From the NCBI GenBank assembly GCA_902475005.1, contig CABRXV010000083.1, positions 1-8,362 on the forward strand: DNA of 8,362 nucleotides, in the 5' to 3' direction. Numbering within the stretch: the first letter of the stretch is position 1; the number at the start of each line of letters is the position of its first letter. This document shows, piece by piece, positions 1 through 5,300 of the stretch. The notes beneath the pieces were generated by a model. That model did not search any database. It was not told the origin of the DNA and saw nothing but the letters and a program-made list of their open reading frames with translations. Position numbers and translations under genes: made by a program. Source of the stretch: CABRXV01 sp900754955. Its GTDB lineage: Bacteria > Actinomycetota > Coriobacteriia > Coriobacteriales > Eggerthellaceae.

Positions 1-1129
1 GACGCCGGCCGACGAGCGCGCCCGGATCGTCGAACGCCTCGCCGCGGGCGAGCTCGACGTGCTCATCGGCACGCATGCGCTCCTCGAGGACGACATCGCG
101 CCCGCGCGCCTCACGCTTGCGGTGATCGACGAGCAGCAGCGTTTCGGCGTGGATCAGCGCGCGAAGCTGCTTGCGAAGGGCGCGGCTCCCGACGCGCTCT
201 ACCTTACGGCCACGCCGATCCCGCGCACGCTCGCACTCGCGCTGTTCGGCGACCTCACGCTGTCCTACATCAAGCACCGCCCCCATGCGGCGGCGCAGCG
301 TACGACGCGGGTGGTGGCGAAGCAGAACCGCGGGGAAGCGTACGATGCGGCGCGCGCAGCGCTCGCCCGCGGCGAGCAGGTTTACGTGGTGTGCCCGCTC
401 ATCGGCAAGGACGCCGAGGAGCGCGACGCGAAGGCGGCGGGAAAGCGCACGCCGCAGGAGGGCGACGCCGAGGAGTTCCATCCCCACGTGGCGATCGAGG
501 GCGAGGGCGACTTCGCCGACGACAACATCTCCGCCGCCGTCAAGGAGGCCCGCTTTCTCCAGACGAGCGTGTTCGCCGACTACCGGGTGGAGCTTTTGCA
601 CGGCGGCATGTCGTCGAAGGACAAGCAGCAGGTGATGGACCGCTTCCGCGCGGGGGAGACGCACGTGCTCGTCGCCACGACGGTGATCGAGGTGGGCGTC
701 GACGTGCCGCAGGCAACCGTCATGATCATCGAGGACGCCGACCGCTTCGGTCTCTCCCAGCTCCATCAGCTGCGCGGCCGCGTCGGGCGCGGCAGCCTCG
801 ACGCGCAGGTGTTCCTCGTGTCGGCGTCGCGTCAGGAGACGGCGCTCGCGCGCCTGGCCGCCATGGAGCGCACCGACGACGGCTACGAGCTCGCCGCCTT
901 CGACTTGTCGCTGCGCCGCGAAGGCGATATTCTGGGCAACCGCCAGTCGGGGGTGTCCACGCTCAAGCTCGTGAACGTGGTGCGCGACGGCGCGGTGATC
1001 GAAGCGGCCCATGAGGACGCGCGTCTCATCATGGAGACCGATCCGCGCCTGGAGGAACCCGACCACGTGGCGCTCGGTCGCGAGGTGCGGCTGCTGTTCA
1101 AGGGCGACCACGCGGTGGCGGGCGGCTGA
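1..1129 (+). CDS. recG: ATP-dependent DNA helicase RecG, C-terminal part (5' end outside window)
   Basis: RecG is a superfamily 2 helicase that remodels stalled replication forks and Holliday junctions. The frame is already open at base 2 and ends at TGA 1127-1129, so about 375 C-terminal codons are present; the N-terminal wedge domain and Walker A lie upstream. Visible motifs are IGTHALL, the DExx box as DEQQRFGV (128-151), TATPIPRTLAL (motif III), TTVIEVGVDVP (about 677-709), and QLHQLRGRVGRG (758-793, motif VI). The C-terminal motif REGDILGNRQSG follows, in the actinobacterial form. RecG proteins usually have DEQH; here it is DEQQ. Helicase domain 2 holds an acidic insert of about 45 residues (roughly 410-550) between VVCPLIGK and the LLHGGMSSKDK motif, absent from E. 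coli RecG as I recall it. rsmD follows 54 bases downstream. Family assignment is secure. Confidence 0.96.
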   Translation, partial: TPADERARIVERLAAGELDVLIGTHALLEDDIAPARLTLAVIDEQQRFGVDQRAKLLAKGAAPDALYLTATPIPRTLALALFGDLTLSYIKHRPHAAAQRTTRVVAKQNRGEAYDAARAALARGEQVYVVCPLIGKDAEERDAKAAGKRTPQEGDAEEFHPHVAIEGEGDFADDNISAAVKEARFLQTSVFADYRVELLHGGMSSKDKQQVMDRFRAGETHVLVATTVIEVGVDVPQATVMIIEDADRFGLSQLHQLRGRVGRGSLDAQVFLVSASRQETALARLAAMERTDDGYELAAFDLSLRREGDILGNRQSGVSTLKLVNVVRDGAVIEAAHEDARLIMETDPRLEEPDHVALGREVRLLFKGDHAVAGG

Positions 1130-1183
1130 CGCTTGCGAGGCGTCGGGCGCGATGGGCGAACGAAACGTTCGAGAGGGTGAATC

Positions 1184-1786
1184 ATGCGCATTATCGCAGG
1201 TGAGCATAGGGGGCGTCGCTTGGAGGCGCCGAAGGGGCGCACGACGCGCCCCACGACCGATCGCGTACGCGAGTCGCTCATGAGCGCGCTTGCGAGCGCG
1301 CGCGGCGGTTTCGAGGGCGCTGTGGTGCTCGACGCGTTCGCCGGCTCGGGCGCGCTCGCGCTCGAAGCGCTCTCGCGCGGTGCGCGCGCGGCGTGTTTGT
1401 GCGACTGCGACAAGCAGGCGCTTGCCGCCATCCGCGCAAACGCCGCGACGCTCGGCTACGGGCGCGATCGCGCGCGCATCTGCCGGCTTGACGTGCTCGA
1501 GGGACGCCCGCCTCGCCTGGGCGCGCCCTACGACCTCGTGTTCCTCGATCCGCCCTACGCCACCGAACCGGCGGCGGTGCTCGCGCTCGTCGCGCGCCTC
1601 GATGCGGGGCTGCTCGCCGAGGACGTCGTCATCGCCTACGAGCACGACGGCGTCGACGATGCGCGCGTCGACGAGCAGCTGGCCGCAAGCGCCTTTGCGC
1701 TTGCGTCGCGCAAGCGCTACGGCGATACTGTCATAGACCTGCTTGAGCGGAGCGCCGAACGAGAAGAGGAGCGAGCGCATTCATGA
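1184..1786 (+). CDS. rsmD: 16S rRNA (guanine(966)-N(2))-methyltransferase RsmD
   Basis: A 200-residue SAM-dependent methyltransferase that methylates N2 of G966 of 16S rRNA during small-subunit assembly. The N-terminal MRIIAGEHRGRRL and RPTTDRVRESL (residues 22-32) are the RsmD signature. The SAM-binding loop is VLDAFAGSGALALEALSRGA (about 48-67), and the catalytic DPPY lies at 122-125 in DLVFLDPPY. Length matches the family (about 180-200). The start is preceded by a GAGAGGGTGA ribosome-binding stretch (1171-1180). The stop codon overlaps the coaD start in an ATGA (1783-1786), so the two are probably translationally coupled. The rsmD-coaD pair is very common in bacteria, which supports both calls. 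Confidence 0.96.
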   Translation: MRIIAGEHRGRRLEAPKGRTTRPTTDRVRESLMSALASARGGFEGAVVLDAFAGSGALALEALSRGARAACLCDCDKQALAAIRANAATLGYGRDRARICRLDVLEGRPPRLGAPYDLVFLDPPYATEPAAVLALVARLDAGLLAEDVVIAYEHDGVDDARVDEQLAASAFALASRKRYGDTVIDLLERSAEREEERAHS

Positions 1787-2262
1787 AACGAGCGTTGACA
1801 CCCGGCACCTTCGACCCGATCACCTCGGGACACCTCGACGTCATCACGCGCGCCGCGCAGCTGTTCGACGAGATCGTCGTCTCGGTTGCCGCGTCGCCCA
1901 AGAAAAAGCCGCTCTTCTCGCTTGAGGAGCGCGTCGAGCTCGCCCGTCAGGCGACCGCCCATCTGCCGAACGTGCGTGTTGAGCCGTTCAGCGATCTGCT
2001 CGTCGACTTCGCGCACCGCATGGATGCGGGCGTCGTGGTGAAGGGTCTGCGCGCGGTGACCGACTTCGAGTACGAGTTTCAGCAGACTGCGCTCAACTAC
2101 GAGCTCGATCGCGAGCTCGAGACGATCTTCATCATGTCACCCCCGCAGTACATGTACCTCTCGTCCTCGATCGTCCGCGAGATCGCGAGCCTCCACGGCG
2201 ACCTCGGGCAGTTCGTGCCCTCCTGCGTGCGCGACGCGCTTGAGCGACGCTTCGCTGAGTAG
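1783..2262 (+). CDS. coaD: Phosphopantetheine adenylyltransferase (PPAT)
   Basis: PPAT catalyses the fourth step of coenzyme A synthesis, 4'-phosphopantetheine plus ATP to dephospho-CoA plus pyrophosphate. The 159-residue product is normal for the family. It carries the nucleotidyltransferase motif PGTFDPITSGH (residues 7-17, with the TxGH histidine at 17), Lys in SPKKKP (about 40-42), KGLRAVTDFEYE (87-98, with the conserved Arg90), and the ATP-binding YLSSSIVRE (125-133). The start overlaps the rsmD stop; a GAGGAG at 1766-1771 lies 11 bases upstream, slightly long. Downstream is a 291-base non-coding region, so this is probably the last gene of the recG-rsmD-coaD transcript. Confidence 0.97.
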   Translation: MKRALTPGTFDPITSGHLDVITRAAQLFDEIVVSVAASPKKKPLFSLEERVELARQATAHLPNVRVEPFSDLLVDFAHRMDAGVVVKGLRAVTDFEYEFQQTALNYELDRELETIFIMSPPQYMYLSSSIVREIASLHGDLGQFVPSCVRDALERRFAE

Positions 2263-2362
2263 CGCTCTGAGATGTCGCTCCGCCCCACACCGCGGGTAGT
2301 GAGGGAGCGATGCCGATGCTGGGAGCGGTTCTTCAACGGCTCGTTGAACGGCGGCGCTTGCG

Positions 2363-2386
2363 CGTGTCAAGCGCGCGTTTGACACG
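2363..2386. repeat. 8-base inverted repeat CGTGTCAA/TTGACACG
   Basis: Perfect 8-base arms separated by 8 bases (GCGCGCGT). It could be a hairpin ending the coaD transcript, although only TTTC follows, or an operator upstream of the promoter at 2458-2463. The right arm contains the -35-like TTGACA (2379-2384), but no good -10 box lies 16-18 bases downstream. The repeat is seen directly; its function is inferred. Confidence 0.45.
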
Positions 2387-2454
2387 TTTCGTGCGCGGTT
2401 CTTACGCGAAAATGTGCACCCTTTGTGCGTCGTTTCGCGTTCTTTTTCGTGACA

Positions 2455-2463
2455 TGGTAGAAT
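2455..2463 (+). promoter_or_regulatory. Extended -10 promoter for the SepIVA-like/DUF177/rhaD transcript
   Basis: TGGTAGAAT is an extended -10 element (TGn plus TAGAAT, five of six consensus positions) in the most AT-rich part of the intergenic region. No good -35 box sits 17 bases upstream, which is tolerated for extended -10 promoters. The same nine bases recur in the rpmF promoter at 4709-4717. It would give a leader of roughly 80 bases before the start codon at 2554. Confidence 0.55.
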
Positions 2464-2553
2464 CTAACAACTTACGTGCAGAATTTCTGCGCGCTTTTGT
2501 CGATTGATTCAGCAGGCGCGGGTGCAAGCCCCTGCCGAGGTGGAAGGAACAGC

Positions 2554-3024
2554 ATGGACGAAACCGGTGTGATGGGTTTGCTCGAGGAGCTTACCATTCT
2601 GCTCGAGGATTCGAAGCCGGTCTTCGGCAAGAACAACCTCCGTCAAGTTGACATGGCCGCCGCGTTCGAGATCATGGACGAGATCCGCGACACGTTCCCG
2701 AGCGAGTTCGCGCAGGCGCGCCAGATCGTGCGCGAGCGCCAGAGCCTCCTCGACGACGCCGAGGCCGAGGCGAATCGCCTCATCGAGGACGCCCGCAGCC
2801 AGGCCATCACCATCGCAAGCGAGCAGGAGATCGTGCGCATCTCCCAGCAGCAGGCCGATACGATCCTCGCTGACGCGCGTGAGCTCGAGCGTCAGACGCG
2901 CGCCGGCGCCGAGGATTACGCCGACGAGGTGTTCGGCCACGTCGAGCAGAGCCTTGAGACGCTCATCAACAACGTGCGCCGCTGCCGCGACCGCCTGAAC
3001 GCCAACTCCATGAACGCCCGCTAG
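2554..3024 (+). CDS. SepIVA-like (Rv2927c family) DivIVA-type coiled-coil protein, short form
   Basis: A 156-residue, soluble, almost entirely helical acidic protein. The N-terminal half, VDMAAAFEIMDEIRDTFPSE (about 32-51), then ARQIVRERQSLLDDAEAEAN, resembles the start of mycobacterial SepIVA/Rv2927c as I remember it. The C-terminal EDYADEVFGHVEQSL...NVRRCRDRL (120-148) resembles its end. The central Ala/Glu/Arg coiled coil is much shorter than in SepIVA (about 245 residues from memory). SepIVA is a DivIVA-domain protein needed for septation in mycobacteria, encoded next to a DUF177 gene and rnc, as here. Automatic pipelines may call such proteins 'ATP synthase subunit B-like' because of the coil. 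The start at 2554 is chosen over the in-frame 2476 because AAGGA (2544-2548) lies 5 bases upstream and the promoter leaves no room for the longer form. The role in septation or envelope growth is inferred. Confidence 0.75.
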   Translation: MDETGVMGLLEELTILLEDSKPVFGKNNLRQVDMAAAFEIMDEIRDTFPSEFAQARQIVRERQSLLDDAEAEANRLIEDARSQAITIASEQEIVRISQQQADTILADARELERQTRAGAEDYADEVFGHVEQSLETLINNVRRCRDRLNANSMNAR

Positions 3025-3075
3025 CGCTGCGGCGGCGCAAAGCCGCTGCGCGCCGGCGCATACCGAGGATAGAGG

Positions 3076-3633
3076 ATGATCGAGATGGACCCCATCCGCA
3101 TTCAGATCCCCAACGAGCTCTTCGCACCTGCGGAGAGCTCTCATTTTGAGGGGACGTACACCCTGCCCGTCTTGAAGTCGGGCCCCGACCTGTACTCGTT
3201 CGGCGATCCGCTCGCCTGGCAGGTCGACATCACGAACACCGGCGACGCGCTGCTCGTCATGGGCACCGTCGAGGGTGCGGCCACCACGTCGTGCGTGCGT
3301 TGTCTCGGCGACGTCGCCGTGCCGCTTGTCGGCGAGATCGAGGGCTACTTCCTCATCGGCGACGGGGCGAGCGCGCCCGACGAGATGGAAGACGACGAGT
3401 TCGATCGTCTTCCCGCCGACAACATCATCGACATGGAGCCGCTCATCAAGGCGGCGCTTCTGCTCGAGATTCCGCTCGTGCCGCTGTGCGACGACGAGTG
3501 CAAGGGGCTGTGTCCCACGTGCGGCGCAAACCTCAACGAGGGTCCCTGCGATTGCGAGCCGGCGGAAGACGACGCGTTCGAAGAGGCGAAGAACCCCTTC
3601 GCGGCGCTCAAGAACTTCAAGTTCGAGGATTAG
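3076..3633 (+). CDS. yceD: DUF177/YceD family protein (rRNA accumulation, Cys-rich)
   Basis: A 185-residue member of the DUF177/YceD family, which is widely linked to rpmF and, in E. coli and plants, needed for normal 23S rRNA accumulation. Visible hallmarks are CVRC (Cys73/Cys76), the conserved LLLEIPLVPLC segment (128-138), and a Cys cluster (138, 142, 146, 149, 158, 160; CPTCG inside it) that could bind zinc. The family C-terminal NPFAALKNF is also present. An acidic linker (about 102-111, DEMEDDEFDR) separates the halves. The start may be ATG 3076 (GAGGA at 3065-3069) or ATG 3085 (AGAGG at 3071-3075, 9 bases away); the two differ by three residues. In most bacteria rpmF follows directly; here rhaD lies between them. 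The family call is firm; the biochemical role is not established. Confidence 0.9.
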   Translation: MIEMDPIRIQIPNELFAPAESSHFEGTYTLPVLKSGPDLYSFGDPLAWQVDITNTGDALLVMGTVEGAATTSCVRCLGDVAVPLVGEIEGYFLIGDGASAPDEMEDDEFDRLPADNIIDMEPLIKAALLLEIPLVPLCDDECKGLCPTCGANLNEGPCDCEPAEDDAFEEAKNPFAALKNFKFED

Positions 3634-3641
3634 CGCGCCCG

Positions 3642-3659
3642 CGCGCCGCTGCCGGCGCG
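3642..3659 (+). repeat. 7-base hairpin between DUF177 gene and rhaD
   Basis: CGCGCCG (3642-3648) and CGGCGCG (3653-3659) form a perfect stem with a CTGC loop, 8 bases after the DUF177 stop. Only GTTAG follows, so it is a weak terminator at best; it may stabilise the upstream message or lower rhaD expression. Confidence 0.4.
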
Positions 3660-3689
3660 GTTAGATGGCGCAAGGGGAAGGAGCTTGCG

Positions 3690-4598
3690 ATGGGCTTTCT
3701 CGATGAGGCGCAGAGCGTGTTCGACCGGGGCATGTCGGCGGCGCGCGGTGCAGTGTCGGGCATCGCGCTCGAGTCGAGCGGCTTCGTGCGGCGTTTCGTG
3801 CGCATGTGCGACGACGGTTGGCATGAGGGCTGGCACGAGCGCAACGGCGGCAACGCGTCGTATCGTCTGACGTCGGCGGAAGTCGATCAAGCGCGCCCGT
3901 TCTTCGCCGCGGAGCCTGGGCCGTGGGTGCCGCTCGGCGTGGCCGATGCTGCCGTTGCAGGTGCGTTCTTCCTGATGACGGCATCGGGCTCCTACATGCG
4001 CAACGTGGCGCTCGACCCCGACCGGGCAATCGGCATCGTGGAGCTTTCGTCTGCGGGGGACGCGTACCGCATCGTGTGGGGGATGCGCGACGGCGCCCGC
4101 CCGACGAGCGAGTTGGCGGGGCATCTGCTCATCCATGCCGCGCGGATACGGGCGAGCGAGGGTCGCGACCGGGTGGTGTACCATGCCCATCCCACGTCGG
4201 TGATCGTGCTGTCGAAGATCGTCGCGCCCGATGCGCGCTCGGTCACGCGGGCGCTGTGGGACGCCATGACCGAATGCGTGATGGTGTTCCCCGAGGGCGT
4301 CGGGGTCGTGGGCTGCGAGGTGCCGGGAAGCCTCGAGCTCGCACGCGCCTCGGCCGACCAGATGGCACGCCGACGCGCAGTGGTGTGGGCACATCACGGG
4401 CTGCTCTGCACGGGCGAGACCTTCGACGACGCTTTCGGGCGCATGCACGCCATCGTGAAGGCGGCCGACATCGTGTGCACGGCGCGCATGGCGACGGGCG
4501 GCCGCGCCGATGCGGTGGCTCCCATTCCGCCGGAGCGTCTGCGTGCGATCGCCGCGAGCCTCGGTCTTGAGCTCGACGAGAGCCTGCTCGAGGGGTAG
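3690..4598 (+). CDS. rhaD: Rhamnulose-1-phosphate aldolase, class II, with N-terminal extension
   Basis: Class II (zinc) aldolase of the RhaD/FucA/AraD superfamily. RhaD splits L-rhamnulose 1-phosphate into dihydroxyacetone phosphate and L-lactaldehyde in the cytoplasm. The 302-residue product aligns with E. coli RhaD (recalled) almost without gaps at a constant offset of 24 in the catalytic core. GWHERNGGN (47-55) forms the phosphate-binding region, ARPTSELAGH supplies catalytic Glu141 (E. coli E117), and the zinc ligands are His165 and His167 in YHAHPTS and His236 in WAHHGLL (E. coli H141, H143, H212). ALWDAMTECVMVFPEGVGV also matches. All key residues are intact, so activity is expected, though sugar specificity cannot be read. 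The first ~24 residues (MGFLDEAQSVFDRGMSAARG...) are extra relative to E. coli and look like an amphipathic helix. AAGGAG at 3678-3683, 6 bases upstream, fixes the start. No kinase, isomerase or transporter for rhamnose is nearby. Confidence 0.88.
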   Translation: MGFLDEAQSVFDRGMSAARGAVSGIALESSGFVRRFVRMCDDGWHEGWHERNGGNASYRLTSAEVDQARPFFAAEPGPWVPLGVADAAVAGAFFLMTASGSYMRNVALDPDRAIGIVELSSAGDAYRIVWGMRDGARPTSELAGHLLIHAARIRASEGRDRVVYHAHPTSVIVLSKIVAPDARSVTRALWDAMTECVMVFPEGVGVVGCEVPGSLELARASADQMARRRAVVWAHHGLLCTGETFDDAFGRMHAIVKAADIVCTARMATGGRADAVAPIPPERLRAIAASLGLELDESLLEG

Positions 4599-4613
4599 AC
4601 GCGTCGCGCTCGG

Positions 4614-4648
4614 CGGCAGGCGCTACTGCACGATGCGCCAGCCTGCCG
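4614..4648 (+). repeat. 8-base inverted repeat downstream of rhaD
   Basis: CGGCAGGC (4614-4621) pairs perfectly with GCCTGCCG (4641-4648). A competing inner pairing, GGCGC (4619-4623) with GCGCC (4635-4639), is also possible. It lies 15 bases after the rhaD stop, where a terminator is expected, but the following bases (CAAATGCG) are not a T run. It may be a factor-dependent terminator or an RNA 3'-end stabiliser. Confidence 0.45.
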
Positions 4649-4688
4649 CAAATGCGCTGCGGCGCGTGAATTAATCGCTGAACAGCAC

Positions 4689-4717
4689 TTGCACGGAATG
4701 TTTCGGTTTGGTAGAAT
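4689..4717 (+). promoter_or_regulatory. Promoter of rpmF (TTGCAC-N17-TAGAAT, extended -10)
   Basis: TTGCAC (4689-4694) and TAGAAT (4712-4717) are separated by 17 bases, and TGG precedes the -10 box, so the core is close to the ideal housekeeping-sigma promoter. It predicts a transcript start near 4724 and a leader of about 65 bases before the rpmF ATG at 4789. It separates rpmF from the upstream rhaD unit and suggests high, independent expression of the ribosomal protein gene. Confidence 0.8.
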
Positions 4718-4788
4718 ACCGTTTCGCGTGTTTATCGAATGAGTCACGGGCGGCGGGTGTCGCTCGCGCTATAGAAGGAGCAAAGACT

Positions 4789-4968
4789 ATGGCTGTACCT
4801 AAGCAACGAACGGGCCGTGCCCGCACCCATTCTCGTCGTAGCGCCAACAATCGCATCTCCGCGCCGGCGCGTTCCGTCTGCCCGAAGTGCGGCGAGGTGA
4901 AGCTTCCGCACCGCGTGTGCGGCAACTGCGGCTTCTACCGCGACCGCGAGGTCATCGAGACCGAGTAA
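4789..4968 (+). CDS. rpmF: 50S ribosomal protein bL32
   Basis: A 59-residue bL32, normal length for the family. The basic N-terminus MAVPKQRTGRARTHSRRS is followed by a zinc ribbon, with CPKC at residues 31-34 and CGNC at 44-47, so this is the zinc-binding (C+) form. The start at 4789 is set by GAAGGAG (4774-4780), 8 bases upstream, and by the conserved AVPK N-terminus. A strong promoter precedes it and an intrinsic terminator follows, so it can be expressed as a single-gene transcript. Its neighbours fit the widespread yceD-rpmF-plsX arrangement, although here rhaD splits yceD from rpmF. Confidence 0.97.
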   Translation: MAVPKQRTGRARTHSRRSANNRISAPARSVCPKCGEVKLPHRVCGNCGFYRDREVIETE

Positions 4969-4994
4969 CCGCATCGGGGACAACCCCGTGCACG

Positions 4995-5042
4995 AGCCTC
5001 CTCGCATGCCAGGCGCACGTCTGGCTGCCAGGAGGCTTTTTT
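4995..5042 (+). terminator. Rho-independent terminator of rpmF
   Basis: AGCCTCCT (4995-5002) pairs perfectly with AGGAGGCT (5030-5037). A second stem, GCCAG (5008-5012) with CTGGC (5021-5025), stacks inside, and the right arm runs into six T (5037-5042). A small GGGG/CCCC hairpin just after the rpmF stop (about 4976-4986) precedes it. This is the clearest terminator in the window and separates rpmF from plsX transcription. Confidence 0.9.
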
Positions 5043-5300
5043 CACGTGGGGAGGTTTTCGCGGCGCGCGGTCTGGCCGTATCGTGCTTGCCGCTGGCGCG
5101 CACGGCGCCGCGCCGCATCCGCATCGCTGCGCGCTGCGCATCCGGTCTTTTCGGGGTTTTGCCTGCGCGCTTCGCGACGCGTTCGCTCCCTGTGCTTTAC
5201 TTCATAGTGCTGAATTATGGTGCGCCCGCGTGTCTGCCCTTCTCGTCTCGAGTGGGCAGACGCATGGGCTCATTGTTCCGTTTGACGACAAGGAGTTCAC
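5043..5300 (+). other. Intergenic region and leader upstream of plsX
   Basis: No credible gene. The first ~110 bases are GC-rich without recognisable signals. A local AT-rich pocket (5193-5221) holds TATGGT (5216-5221) and TGC-TTTACT (5193-5201) as weak -10 candidates, neither with a good -35 box, so the plsX promoter probably lies here but cannot be placed. A strong inverted repeat follows at 5230-5263, then an AAGGAG ribosome-binding site (5290-5295) 5 bases before the plsX ATG. Confidence 0.55.
5230..5263 (+). repeat. Leader hairpin upstream of plsX
   Basis: GTCTGCCC (5232-5239) and GGGCAGAC (5254-5261) are perfect 8-base arms around a 14-base loop, extendable by a T-G wobble and a G-C pair to ten pairs. 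It ends about 38 bases before the plsX start codon and has no T run. It could be an operator for a lipid-synthesis regulator or an RNA element in the 5' leader; the repeat is seen, the function is a guess. Confidence 0.5.

Larger units (their letters stand above)
2263..2553 (+). other. Intergenic region with inverted repeats and leader of the SepIVA-like gene
   Basis: No believable gene is present; the one forward reading frame (2310-2507) has no family resemblance. From left to right it holds TCGCTCC (2275-2281) pairing with GGAGCGA (2304-2310), TTCAAC/GTTGAA (2332-2337 and 2343-2348), and an 8-base inverted repeat CGTGTCAA/TTGACACG (2363-2370 and 2379-2386). None has a clean downstream T run, so their role as coaD terminators is uncertain. 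A promoter-like TGGTAGAAT follows (listed separately). The presumed leader contains GCAGAA/TTCTGC (around 2479-2491) and GCAGG/CCTGC (2512-2516 and 2531-2535), just before the AAGGA ribosome-binding site at 2544-2548. Confidence 0.6.

Noticed and set aside
2310..2507. Possible 65-residue protein in the coaD/SepIVA-like intergenic region
   Set aside because: No ribosome-binding site, no recognisable family, and it runs across inverted repeats and the TGGTAGAAT promoter.
2470..2553. Riboswitch (cobalamin-like GGTGCAAGCCC stretch) in the leader of the SepIVA-like gene
   Set aside because: The leader is only about 80 bases, the conserved B12 box is missing and only a small hairpin is visible, so the similarity is likely chance.
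3291..3689. Longer rhaD frame beginning at 3291 inside the DUF177 gene
   Set aside because: It is an Arg-rich shadow of the DUF177 coding sequence; AAGGAG at 3678-3683 and the protein similarity place the rhaD start at 3690.
4708..4968. Upstream in-frame ATG at 4708 as the rpmF start (86 residues)
   Set aside because: It lies within the -10 promoter region, has no ribosome-binding site, and bL32 proteins begin with M-AVPK as at 4789.
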